The position numbers and the translations under genes were made by a program. 64,000 bases of DNA from Torreya grandis (Eukaryota > Streptophyta > Pinopsida > Cupressales > Taxaceae), in contig JARHVA010000349.1 of NCBI GenBank assembly GCA_037957365.1, positions 516,501-580,500 of the forward strand. The letters are read 5' to 3'. Shown piece after piece: positions 29,001 to 39,960 of this stretch. Under the pieces are notes generated by a model. That model did no database searches. It was not told where the DNA came from and was given only the letters and a program-made list of their open reading frames with translations. Each line of letters starts with the position of its first letter. The first letter of the stretch is position 1.

Positions 29001-30182
29001 TCCATGGATTTATGACTACTTTATTGGATTGATTGCAGTATTTAGTAGTTATGCTTAGGAACACTAGACTATGATAATACAGGTTATCATAAGGTGTAGT
29101 GTGTTTGAAAACTAATTATGGTAATTAGAATATGTAGTTAAATGTGTATTTTATCCAGGTGGTTTAAACTATAGTCATTATTTTTAGTATGAGATAGAAA
29201 ATAATGTGAGATTCATTCATATGTTTGATGAAATAAATGCATGTTGTTAGATTATCCTATGCTTAACATGTGATGTGATATTATTACTAGTAGGATGTAA
29301 ATTATATGAATCTTTTGGTTATATTATGTTAACCAATCTCATATTACTGATACTAAGTAAGTAGTGAGATAGACTTCATTGGCTTACTAGCATCACAATG
29401 CTGGATGAAGGCAATTTGATCAAGTGGGGTGTATGAATTTTGACTGATCTATAGATCATTATTATTTATTATTCTTGAAAATTTTATGCAAAGTAATGTT
29501 TAGTGAGACATTGTCATTTCATGAGTATGATTTACATGTTTCTGCGATATCTTGCAATAGAATGGGTTTTTTATGATACACTGCATGTTTAGTTTTTAAA
29601 AATCATATAGTACACGGGTACTAGCTTGTCTCTTTGGATTCCCATGTCATCACTATCTACTCATTTGTGAAGGGATATTCGTTTCCTAATGAGATTAGTG
29701 CATGGGATAATTGGTTTTTGGTTGGTGTAAAAAAGTGCTCAAATGATTATCTCCTTCCCCACAACAATATTACTTTTGAGATAACACTTGAGATTGCCAC
29801 AAATACTAGAGTTCAGAAACTATGCTCTAAATAGCCATCCATCTTATATATGTATATTATATTGTATTATACTTATTATTGAAACATTATCATGAGAATT
29901 TATAATTACTTATTTATTATACATTGACAACAGTGGTTATAGGCATGTATTAGTTATGGCTGGTTTATTGTAATTACTTTCTATATTTATATTATGATGT
30001 GTTTCTTATGATGATAATGATCATAGATGTACGATGTGGTATACTTCAGTTACAGTTATCTCACTTAGAGTATTTTATATGATCATTGGTTAGATTGTTA
30101 TGGTGTAATCTATTTATAGTATATATATTCAAATTTTATGAAAATTGCATATTTGTAGATAGATCCTAGTTGGGATGTTACA
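26078..30182 (+). repeat. 5' LTR of G1 (4105 bp)
   Basis: TG...CA ends, followed two bases later by the primer site. About 26985-30182 aligns with 42245-45399. It includes an A-rich segment (26760-26930), TATATA motifs near 27105 and a 66-codon open frame (29634-29834) with a related open frame in the 3' LTR. Confidence 0.87.
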
Positions 30183-30184
30183 TG

Positions 30185-30196
30185 TGGTATCAGAGC
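30185..30196 (+). other. Primer-binding site of G1
   Basis: TGGTATCAGAGC, the standard plant site complementary to the 3' end of initiator tRNA-Met, two bases after the LTR. Confidence 0.88.
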
Positions 30197-30264
30197 TACA
30201 GTTCAAACTCTATGACCTAATGAGTCCACTAATATTTTCATATCCTTCTATTGACAAAAAGAAG

Positions 30265-30269
30265 GATGG
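30265..30269. repeat. Left target-site duplication of element A
   Basis: GATGG, identical to 38824-38828; it includes the ATG of G1 gag. Confidence 0.85.
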
Positions 30270-31284
30270 TGATTTATATTTTTTGAGAATAATAGAGTTT
30301 AATTTCTAATTTAGTTAAGGGTCTGGAATAATAAATCAGTAAATAATATTGTAATAATTATAGTACTGATTTGTATAATTTATTATGTCTTTTAAACATT
30401 TCTAAAAATATCAATAAATAATGAGCAATACAACTTAGCTTAAAATTGGACTGAGATGACTGAGATAGAGGTTGAAACTGATTGTGTAGGACTAAGATAG
30501 TGCCACAAATTAGAATTTGGCTTTTGTTCCATGAAAGGATAGAAGCACCAAAAATAAAACACTTCAAGGTTTGGTGTCATAGTCCACTCTTACCATTATT
30601 ATCCAAACTAGTCACAAAGATCTGTATTTTTTGAGTTTTGTTCGTTGTCCCTATATGAGTCTTCCTTTAAAATCTTAAGTGTTGAATGTCAACAAAGCTC
30701 TTTGTAGACCTGATTCAATCTTGAAACCCTATAATTTAATTATGCTTGATAAAATTTGAGAAAGAGGATGGGTTAGTGTGTGTAAGATGCAATGAACGTG
30801 TATCCACATCCCTTTTTTGGGCACACTGTCTACATACCAATACTTTAAAGAGGGATCATGCCATATGTAGTTCTCCCACTTGATGTGCTTTATGTAATAG
30901 TGTGATGTGGATGTAAAAATGCTAAATTAAGAGTGTTTGAGGTGGCTAGAGATTGGTGTGAGGGTTTGAATATGTTTGTAGTTGTGTTGGGTGATTGTAT
31001 GCAGAGAATAGGGATATTTGTCTTATTGGTTTGGTTGTGTTCTTGATTACTTTGTAAGATTTGTCACCTCCCCTTATAAATGACATTTGGATGGACTTTT
31101 ATAGGGAATTATTTATCATGGGTTAGATGTGTTCATGCTAAGCCGACATGATGAAGGATAAGAATCATATGAAAATGGTCGTTTGAGATCAAAATGTGAT
31201 TGGATAGGAGCGCTAAAAATGGGACACCCTAAGGTCCAACACTATAGTCCTGGTATGGTGCTCCTATCCTATAGGCTCAGGAGT

Positions 31285-31289
31285 TGGGG
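31285..31289. repeat. Left target-site duplication of the solo LTR
   Basis: TGGGG, identical to 31812-31816. Confidence 0.8.
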
Positions 31290-31811
31290 TGATATGGGCA
31301 ACACTTCATATGATAATTTAGGTGACGGTTCTACCCCAATTGTTGGCAGAACTTCTGGGAGCCATAACTTTTGAATCATAGCTCCCGTTTGACTCCTCGT
31401 TCGAATTGTTGGAAAGATAAGAATGAGGGGAACGCAATGAGATGGCATCAAGATATGCTTGGTGGATTTTTGATCCTAAAAAACCCAATGGAAGTACCCA
31501 AATTTTTAATTTTAATAGTGTTGTCTAAAAATAATTTTTTTAAAAAAATAGTAATTTCTTGAATTTTGTGTTGTTGTAAATCATGAAAGTTGAACCACTT
31601 CATCTCCTTCAACATTGGTGGCCTTCCACATCCTCCTACTTTCAAAATATGTATAAATAAATATGTATCCTGAGAAGGGGATCAAACATCTCTTCTCAAA
31701 GATAAGCATATGTTTGTAATCTTGTGAGCAATAAAACATCTCTTCTCAAAGAAAGCATTATTATTGTGTTCTTGAAATATCTTTCAACCCAAAACCCTAA
31801 GTTTTGGATCA
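31290..31811 (+). mobile_element. Solo LTR of a different retrotransposon, inside the LTR of element A
   Basis: Starts TGATATGGGCAACAC and ends CTAAGTTTTGGATCA (TGAT...ATCA), flanked by TGGGG at 31285-31289 and 31812-31816. Element A's other LTR and both LTRs of element B lack it and read straight through the site. Plus-strand signals fit an LTR: TATAAATAAATATG near 31650 and GCAATAAAACATC near 31725. No internal region, so it arose by recombination between LTRs. Confidence 0.85.
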
Positions 31812-31816
31812 TGGGG
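31812..31816. repeat. Right target-site duplication of the solo LTR
   Basis: TGGGG, identical to 31285-31289. Confidence 0.8.
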
Positions 31817-32390
31817 GGATAGAATTGGCCTAATAAATAGAGCCTAACTGATCTGAAATGATTGTTTAGAAGGCTACAAATGACTAAAAATAAGCAAAAA
31901 GGTACCTAGGAGGGTTATAAGAGCATGTAAAGAGGAGCTATGGCTAGGATGTCACAAACCATGCTCAAACTAACAATTTGGACATTTTATATGACTACAT
32001 TTGCCCCACCTTTATTGTAGTGATGTAGTAAAGCAAAATACTAAGATAAAGGAAAAGTATAAAGCGTACTTGAATTTACCTGCAAGGGTGAAGTCCATAA
32101 AACTGTGTGATGTTGAGTGTGTGTAGAAAGAGAAAATCATGAAGTGTAAATCTGTAAGATAAAAACAAAGAGTAGATCAGTTCTTACTAGATATGCTATA
32201 TCTAAAATAAGAATGTACAAAAGTTGGTAAAAGAGAGAGGAAGGGAAAGGAATGAATACACCTTATCGGGTATGCGAACCAATACCAAATTTGTGTTGTT
32301 GAGCAATGTTGAGTGGTGCTGAGTGATGTTAGGTATGTGTTGGACCAAGAGTAATATCGTGAATGGAGTTGAGTGTTCAATTCTCTAAGA

Positions 32391-32575
32391 GCGGCTCAAA
32401 AATATAAAGGTTGGCCTTTTGGCTCTATCGTTGCCCACTAAGTGAAGCTATGTGATCATGTGTATGTTAATTGATGTTTGGACTATGTGTCTAATCCCTT
32501 TGAATAGGTGGCTTAAGAATACAAAGGCTAGATAGTCCTTTGGCTTGATCATTGCTGATTAAGTGAAGCTATGAA
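32391..32575. repeat. About 118-bp direct repeat inside element A
   Basis: A segment ending CACTAAGTGAAGCTATG (near 32455) recurs ending GATTAAGTGAAGCTATG (near 32570). The same pair exists in element B (55307-55491), so the duplication predates their split. Confidence 0.75.
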
Positions 32576-34850
32576 ATAATATCGATATAGATGTGCATTT
32601 TATGAGATGGCTCCTAAAACCCATGAATGCTTTGAAATCTAATAATGTGGTGTGGATAACCGAACATGTATTGGAAACTAGGCCAATCTTGGCCACTTCG
32701 AAAGGAGGAGATTAGGCTTGTATGAAAGCTACTTCAAAATTGGGAACTAGGATTATGTGGAAGCCACTTGGGAATGATTCTAACCACCTACAGATGGAAT
32801 AAGGCATGTAACTACTGAGAATGCCTAGGTAATGTATTGAACTTAGAAAAAAAAGAAGTTAAATGTGTTACGCATATTACCCCCACTCACTGGTTTCCAT
32901 AATATGGATTCTGATCTTGAAGTTATACCAACTATCCTATCTGAAATTGGAAGTGAAAGCCATCATGCCACGCATGATGCCCCCTATATTTAGATTCTTT
33001 GAGAAAAATTGTATTAAAACTATTAATTCTAAATTATACTATTATTGACATAATTGTAATTGAACTTACCTTTCTCCCTAGTTCTATAAAATCTAGGTTT
33101 TTTATGATTTAGACATGAGTACTAAAAACATGACACCCTACTATCTGACACTATTGTCCAGGGCTAACACTCTTGTCCTTTATTGATTCTGATCACTATT
33201 CTATAATCATCACTATTTTTTGGTTTGTTTGCCTAATTTGAGTTATGGTTGTTGTTTTGAGTATTTTAAAAAATGATTTTTTGATTAGTAGGAGGCTATA
33301 ATATGTATGACAAAACCCCTATTTATTGCACCCTCTTTTGAGAGTAGAAATGAAGACCTTACAATGACTGTCCTCAAAAGAAAGAGCCTTGTAAGTGTGT
33401 TATGCTATGAAATACATGATATATCAATGATAATTGAAAAGATGTCTTAAGATATAACATAGTTTGTTTTGAAGATTATTAGATTAACAAGGATATGCCT
33501 AGATAGATATAAAAATGTAATAGCATGTGTAGTATACTAAATTGAAAATAGAAATGTTAGTTGTTAGTTATCACGGAGGGATGAAGCATGATGTCCATCA
33601 TGACATCAAGGAAAGAAAGATAATGCATGATGTGGATGATGGCATTGCAAAAAATTGAGAATCAACAAGTCAAAAAAGCACACAAGGCAAGAACCTAGAA
33701 GCATACAAGAGTAGCCAAGGGGCCAAGTGAACAAGAGACATGGGCACATGTCACTCAAACTAAGAAAGCTAGCATACAAGGCATGTTCAAATGCCATATA
33801 CACATATAATTGAAAACAAGCAAGGTTCCTGCGAGGGCCACAGGCACATATAAGAGTAAAAGTAAAGGACATTGGCAAATGTCTTAAGGCACACACAAGA
33901 ATAGAAACAAAGGACATTGAAAAATGTTCTAAGGCACACATAAGAGATAAAACAAGAATTGAGAAATGAAATCACATCTAACTATGCAAAGCAAGAAAGG
34001 AAGGCATCTAAATGCTAGAAATACAATCGTATCTAACTAATCAAAGCAAGACGTGAAAGTATGCAAGACATGGAGTATAAGACTAGGTATATGCTAAGAA
34101 ATACACAAGTGCTATATACTAATGAATGTCGATAGAGTAATCTATGTAATCTAGTATGTAATGTACATCAACATGATAATTAGAGTGTGTGGTGTAGGAA
34201 TGACATAACTAGGATGGTGTCGTCATGTAGAAGATGCCCCTAGTGGGTAGATATATTGATGTATGTCTCATATGTAGAAATAGGATGCCCCGTTAATGGG
34301 TAGAGTGAAACATTCAAGGATATGGATGTCATTGCACACACTCAAAGAAGAAAGCATGGGAATGTAGATAAATCGATAAACAATATCATAAAATAACAAA
34401 ATGTAATTCTAGCATGGTAGTAAAATTGTAAAGCATGGATAATGTATATAATTGAAATGTTTTTGGTGTTTTTGATTTATTTGAATGTTTTTGATATTTT
34501 GAAATATTTGAATGTTTTTGGATTTTTGATATATTTGAATGTTTTTGGATTTTTGATATGTTTTAAATTTTTTGGTATTTTGAGATTTTGTATTATTTTT
34601 AGATTTTGAGTGTTGAAATTAGCTAGGTACAGTCAATCAAAAGGAGACTATGTACAATTAATTGAAAAGAAGCTATATACAAGTAAGACTGAGAAGAAAT
34701 GATAGTAACTAATGAGTCTCATAAGAGACTCCCTATCATGGTATTTTGTATCAAGGAGAAAGATCGTGTGTGATCATGAAGCATGATGGAAAGACTGAGA
34801 ATGTGGCTCTAAAAGTTGTGTATGTTATAAATGCTCTGATATCTCTATAG
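32576..34850. other. Non-coding 3' internal region of element A
   Basis: No RT, RNase H or integrase motif on either strand. It parallels element B 55492-57660 closely. A T-rich minisatellite (TTTGAATGTTTTTGGATTTT units) lies at 34450-34600. Confidence 0.7.
34450..34600. repeat. T-rich 28-base minisatellite in element A
   Basis: TTTGAATGTTTTTGGATTTT units repeat three to four times; a shorter version is at 57395-57485 in element B. Confidence 0.75.
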
Positions 34851-35199
34851 TGGAAATTGACTGTGGGGTCCCCCTATAACTCTAAGAAGTGGATGCAATT
34901 GTAGGGTTCTTAGAGACCCATCTGGTAGTAGGAGAAACTCTCTGAACATGTGCTTTGTGTGTAGAGGCATGAGACTTCAATGATATTGCCTTGGGTGTGA
35001 ACACTGTAGCTAAAAATTGTTTAGTGTCTTGAAATTGTGGCTTCTCTAAAAGAGGCCTCCATGGAAGTGTATGAACTCTTTATGCTGGCAAGGAAGGCCT
35101 CAACTGTGTTTGAATCTAAACTGGAGGAAGAACTGTAATTGGTGGAGGAGCTAAAGGTGGAGAAGCTAAAACTGGTGACTACAAAGTAGAAGATAACTC

Positions 35200-35575
35200 T
35201 AAAGTGGGGAGTGGTAACTCATATGGAACTCCACCAACTATAAAAACTTGATTAACATGAATGAATTTCATGCATTTGTGAACTGTAGAAGGTACTCTAC
35301 AAAGTTTCTAAATTCATGGTCAACCAAATAGCATAATAGTAAATGGCGTGGGCACATATGTTGGACCAACCTATAGAGGAAGTACAATCTCACCCAATAA
35401 ACTTTGTATGTGCCCATTGAATCCACTGATAACTATGTTTATCGAGGTGATATCCTGATTTGAATATCCCAAATGTTGTAGTGTACATGTTCACACTGGA
35501 TTCATTATCTATGAAAACACTATGAATGGGATGGTGATTAATGTAAGATCTGATAAAGAGTGCATGGTAATCCAA
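35200..35575 (-). pseudogene. Element A retroviral-type aspartic protease relic
   Basis: Minus-strand frames read YHALFIRSYINHH, then SVFIDNESSVNMYTTT, where relatives and element B have IDNGSSVN; the active-site Gly is Glu here. A downstream piece, LPLYVGPTYVPTPFTIM followed by CRVPSTVHKCMKFI, matches the C-terminal part of gypsy proteases. The frame shifts at least once. Protease would have cut the gag precursor. Confidence 0.72.
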
Positions 35576-35799
35576 ATCATCCTTGAATATCTCCTATTCT
35601 GAGAAGGAGATGGAAGGTTTAGATCGAACTCTAGAATTATACACATTGATCATGTTGCTCAAAATATGTGACTCAACTAAAGGTGCCTGATATGTAGCTG
35701 GTGGAGCATATGCATGATATGCATGGTGAACACCTGATGTATCCCTTGTCTCCTATTTAAAATGCTATATGAAAGGATCTGAGAAAATTTTTAGAGCCT

Positions 35800-37136
35800 T
35801 GTCCTATGTTTGCTTTGCCTAAGGAGGCTCAACTAGAGCGCTAAGATCAATAAAGTTGCCATCAATCAAGTCATGTATCTTATGTTTCAAATTGATGCAT
35901 CTATTCATTGTGTGGTCTGGTGCCCTGTGAAAATTGTAAAATGCATTTTGATCATATCTCTGTGGAAGAGGCTTTGTTAGATCAACTTCCCAAATAGGAG
36001 GAAGAGATATGATGTTACATTCCAATAGCTATTGTAAGACTCTGGCTAGAGATACTGGTAGACTAGTAAAAGTTCATTGAGGAGGTGCTGATAAAACTAA
36101 TTGTTGAGGGAGTTTTTAAGCTACATTAACTGCAGGCTGATTTTGAATTTTGCTATCATGAACCTTTACTTTGTATGAGACTTTATCGTTAATCTTGTTT
36201 ATTATTTTTGATATGCTTGTGTACTTGAGTTTTCCCATTGAAATTAGTTTGACTCCCCTTTCCTTTAGAGTATGACATAACTCAATGAAGGAAGAGAACC
36301 TTTTGAACATTATTAACTCATGCAAAGCTGACAGAAAACTCTATTTGAAGAGATCCTATAATTCTTGATCAACCATGGGGCTAGTCATTTTAGCCAATAT
36401 AGTCTTATATCAAAGAACATAATCTGTAAGATGCACATTTGACCTTTATTTCTATTATGTAACTTGGGCATAAGAAACCTTGTCACCTGTGTTAATGCTA
36501 ATATAAGCTAGGAACATGTCAGCTAAAAGATTGAATACATTGACTGACTGATTCAGTAGACTATAAAACTATTGTAGAGCATAATCTTTTAAATTCCATG
36601 GAAATAGCTTGGTTAGTAACTAATTATTTGGCACATTGTCCAAGCATGCTGTGTGAAAATATCTCAAGTGTGTGTCTGAATCACCCTTGCTATCATATAG
36701 AGTGAGCTTGGGTTAAATAAAACCTAGTGGCAAGGTGTAGAAGTAATATGACATGCTAATGGTGTATGAAGTAGAGCAAAAGAAGTGAAAGCCTGTGTAG
36801 GTCTAGAGGCACCTTGATCAAGATGTAGAACTTGGATTGAAGATATTTTATCCCTTTCACAAGGGTAGCCATGTCAAGAGACAAAGATGTACTAGATATA
36901 ACTAGTGGTGCCTCATAGGAAGGTTGGGCTGCTATAGGGGGTTGTTGAGACATAGTTGCCCCTATAGTGTCATGTGCAACTGGTTATTCTGTGGTTTGAG
37001 AATTTTGACCATTATTGACTTTTTTTTATTCTTCTTGTAGTATTTTAAGCATGTCATCTTGCATATCAGGATGTTTATTTAAAATGTCTTGAAGTTCCCT
37101 CTTATCAGTTTCGTTAAAGCCAGTATATTGGGCGAT
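35800..37136 (-). pseudogene. Element A gag pseudogene
   Basis: The position equivalent to element B's start codon reads ATC (37136-37134), then AQYTGFNETDKRELQDIL and a QDDMLKILQEE coiled segment. Later come the MSQQPPIAAQPSYEAP linker, a capsid part with HELIMFKRFSSFIELCHTLK (36325-36116), and the nucleocapsid-like PLPQRYDQNAFYNFHRAPDH with NLKHKIHDLIDGNFID (36025-35819). In relatives the last part reads C-x-Y-H-x-x-x-G-H-x-x-x-x-C with a KHKIQDLID helix. Several stops. Confidence 0.75.
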
Positions 37137-37611
37137 TGTTAACGTAGCAAAACAAATTGAAAATTGATTAAAATTTTTGCAATAAGTTGTAATAAGAAAA
37201 ATGCAATGGAAGGAAAGTGTTGAATAAAGTATATTAAAGTCCTAAAAATAATGAACTGGAATATGCATAAAAAGAATATGAATCTCATAAACATGTAAGG
37301 TGATACCTCAAAAGCAAGGGGACTTAGTATATGCAACTAGGGTTTTTGAAAAATGATTTTAAAAATTACGAAGATAAATTTTAAAAATTAAGTGCGAAAT
37401 TTTGATTTATGTGTAAGGTGATACCTCAAAAGCAATAGGTCCTAGTCTAGTGCAACTAGGGTTTGAATGAAATTATTTTAAAAATTAATAAGGTAAATTT
37501 AAAAATTTAAATAGAATTCTGATTTTAAATATGTAGAAAAAAAATATATTGGAAAAATCAACAAGGAATTTCCCCTAGGGTTTATAGGGTTTTTATGTGC
37601 AAATGAAGTAA

Positions 37612-37624
37612 ATCATGTTCACCA
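37612..37624 (-). other. Candidate primer-binding site of element A
   Basis: TGGTGAACATGAT on the minus strand, directly inside the 5' LTR. It partly matches TGGTGAACCCAAC of element D; the tRNA is not identified. Confidence 0.45.
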
Positions 37625-37626
37625 AA

Positions 37627-38823
37627 TAATTTAACTTTTTTAGGAATAATGGACTTTTATTCCTAATTTATTTAAAGGTATGGAATAATAAATTAGTAAA
37701 TAATATTGCAATAATTACAATACTGATTTGTATAATTTATTATCTTTTAAATCTTTTTAAAAATAACAATATAAAAAGAGAAATATAACTTAGCTTAAAA
37801 TTGGATTGAGATGACTGAGATAGAGGCTAAAATTGGCTATGCAATATTAGGATAGTGTCACAAATTAGAATCTTTCATTTAGTGAAAGGATAGAAGTGCC
37901 AAAAATAGGACACTTTGGGGTTCGACGCTATAGCCTACTCCTACCGCTATTATCCAAATTGGTCACAAAGATCTAAGTTTTTTGGGTTTTGTTCATTATC
38001 CCTGTATGAGTCTGCCTATGAAATATTAAGTGTTGAATGTTGATAGAGCTCCTTGTAGAGCTGATTCAATATTCAAACTCTAGAATTTTATTATGCTTGA
38101 TAGAATTTGAGAAAGAGGGGGGGTTAGTGTGTGTAATATGTAATGAACATGTATCCACATCCCTTGTGTGGGCACACTACCTACATACCAATACTCTAAA
38201 GAGGGATCAAGCAATCTGTAGTTCTCCCACTTGATGTGCTTTATGCAATAGTGTAATGTGGATGCAAAAATGCCAAATTGAGAGTGCTTGAGGTGGCTAG
38301 GGATTGGTGTGAGGGTTTGAATATGTTTGTAATTGTGTTGGGTGATTGTATGCAAATAATAGGGAAATTTGTCTTAGTGTTTTATTTGTATTCTTGTTTG
38401 ATTTGTAAAATTTGTCACATCCCCTTGTAAATGACCTTTGGATGGAATTTTATATGGAACTATTGATTATGGTTTAGATGTATTCATACTAGGTTGACAT
38501 GATGAAGGATAAGAATCGAATAAAAATGGTCATTTGGACTCAAAATATGATTGGATATGAGCACCAAAAATGGGACACCCTAAGGCCTGGTACTATAGTC
38601 TAGGTATGGAGCTCCTTTCCTACATGCTCAAGACCTAGGGGAATAGAATTGTCTTGGGAAATAGAGCCTAGCTGAGTTGAAATGATCATCTAGAAGGCTA
38701 CGAATGATTGAGAACAAGAAAAAAGGTACTTAGGAGGGTTATAAGAGCATGCAAAGAGGATCTATGGCTAGGATGTCACAAACCACACTCAAACTACCAA
38801 TTTGGATATTTTATATGACTATA
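37627..38823 (-). repeat. 5' LTR of element A (1197 bp)
   Basis: Plus-strand reading starts TAATTTAACTTTTTTAGG and ends TATATGACTATA; it matches the element's other LTR and both element B LTRs. Confidence 0.85.
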
Positions 38824-38828
38824 GATGG
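38824..38828. repeat. Right target-site duplication of element A
   Basis: GATGG, identical to 30265-30269. Confidence 0.85.
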
Positions 38829-39960
38829 TGAAAGCTAGAGTTTTCAGAGAGGGTCTATCGACTGCCAATGATAGTAACCCTCTATTTGATCATAGTCAAT
38901 TTGCCACTGAGAAATCAACAAAGATGGATCAAATTCTTGCAATCATGAATGAAACCAGGGATTGAATTATAGCTCTAGACTAGGTGTTTCATGGATATGA
39001 AGAGGAAGAATACTAGGATGAACCTAAAGAGCATCTCACTGAGCAAGAAAAGCCTCAAGTAACAGTAGAGTGGCTAGAGACATGAATATGGTGAACCCAC
39101 CTAAGTTTGATGGGACTATTTTTGGTGATAGAGCTAAAGTATGGATGATTGAGATGGAGAAGTATTTCTAAATTTAAAACTACTCTGAGGTCACTAAGGC
39201 AATTTGGGGAGCATACCAGTTGGTTGGCGAGACAACTACATGGTGGGCCAATAAGAGGTTGGAAATGAATCTTAACTCAACCACCACTACTTGGAATTAG
39301 TTTGTGGCTTTATTCAGGTCACAATGTCTCCCACAACTTTATTTTGATTAGAAGCTCATAGATTTCTAGAATCTAAAGTAGAGTAACTTGTCAGTGAATG
39401 AATACTAGGAGAAGTTTATCAAAATTCTGAAGTATGTACCTTAGTATTAGGGAGATGAGAGGTTCAAGATCAAAAAATTTATCATTGGATTGAAACCCTA
39501 TATTGGTGGAGAGGTAGATGTTCATGGATCTTCCACCATGGACTGGGTCTTCAAGAAGGTGGTTAAACATGAATAAAAGTCGAAGTTTCTTTCATATGCC
39601 AAGGACAAGTTCCAAAAAAAGTTTGGACATTCTATGTCAACCTTCAAGAATAAGAATTAGAAACAAAGGAGTGGAGACTCTAAGAAGCAATTCAAAAACC
39701 AGAATGCCAATTTTAATAATGATTCAGGCAACAAAAAGCAGGGCAATGGATTCAAAGGTGATTTCTAGAGAAATCCATAGAATGATAGGAAATGACCACC
39801 TAGAGACTATTTCATTTGTGGAGATGATCGTTATGCTCATGATTTCCCTCAGGACAAATCAAAGGGCAAAGGTACTAATCCTTAGCATGTCAATTTTTAG
39901 CAACATATTCATGCAGAAGTCAATAATCAACAAGTTAAATTTTAGGCATTACCCATAGAG
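38825..39960 (+). pseudogene. G1 gag pseudogene
   Basis: Begins ATGGTGAAAGCTAGAG (M-V-K-A-R-V-F-R-E-G); the ATG lies in the right target duplication of element A. Frame-shifted pieces include KFDGTIFGDRAKVWM (39100 region), a TTWWANKRLEMN capsid motif (39235) and a damaged knuckle (Y-F-I-C-G-D-D-R-Y-A-H-D-F near 39810, two Cys lost). Stops are frequent, and the longest clean frame here (39518-39958) is an off-frame reading. Its upstream leader is separated by the 8.55-kb insertion. Confidence 0.75.

Larger units (their letters stand above)
30270..31999 (-). repeat. 3' LTR of element A (with a solo LTR inside)
   Basis: Begins TGATTTATATT and ends GACTACA (plus-strand reading). It matches 37627-38823 except for the 522-bp solo LTR plus its 5-bp duplication, leaving an LTR of about 1.2 kb. 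Confidence 0.85.
30270..38823 (-). mobile_element. Element A: gag-protease-only LTR retrotransposon nested in G1
   Basis: Flanked by a perfect 5-bp duplication GATGG (30265-30269, 38824-38828). Coding runs on the minus strand, so 37627-38823 is the 5' LTR and 30270-31999 the 3' LTR (this one holds a solo LTR). Between them are gag (about 37136-35800) and protease (about 35575-35200) relics, then about 2.8 kb with no RT, RNase H or integrase. Element B has the same layout. It looks like a non-autonomous family, comparable with the gag-bearing terminal-repeat (TR-GAG) class described in plants. Confidence 0.83.

Noticed and set aside
30185..30196. tRNA gene signal at TGGTATCAGAGC
   Set aside because: It is only the retrotransposon primer-binding site; no cloverleaf surrounds it.
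33606..33975. Overlapping minus-strand frames of 111 and 62 codons in element A
   Set aside because: Low-complexity imperfect repeats (AAGACATTGGCAAATGTCTTAAGGCACA units) keep them open; no protein motif, and not clean in element B.
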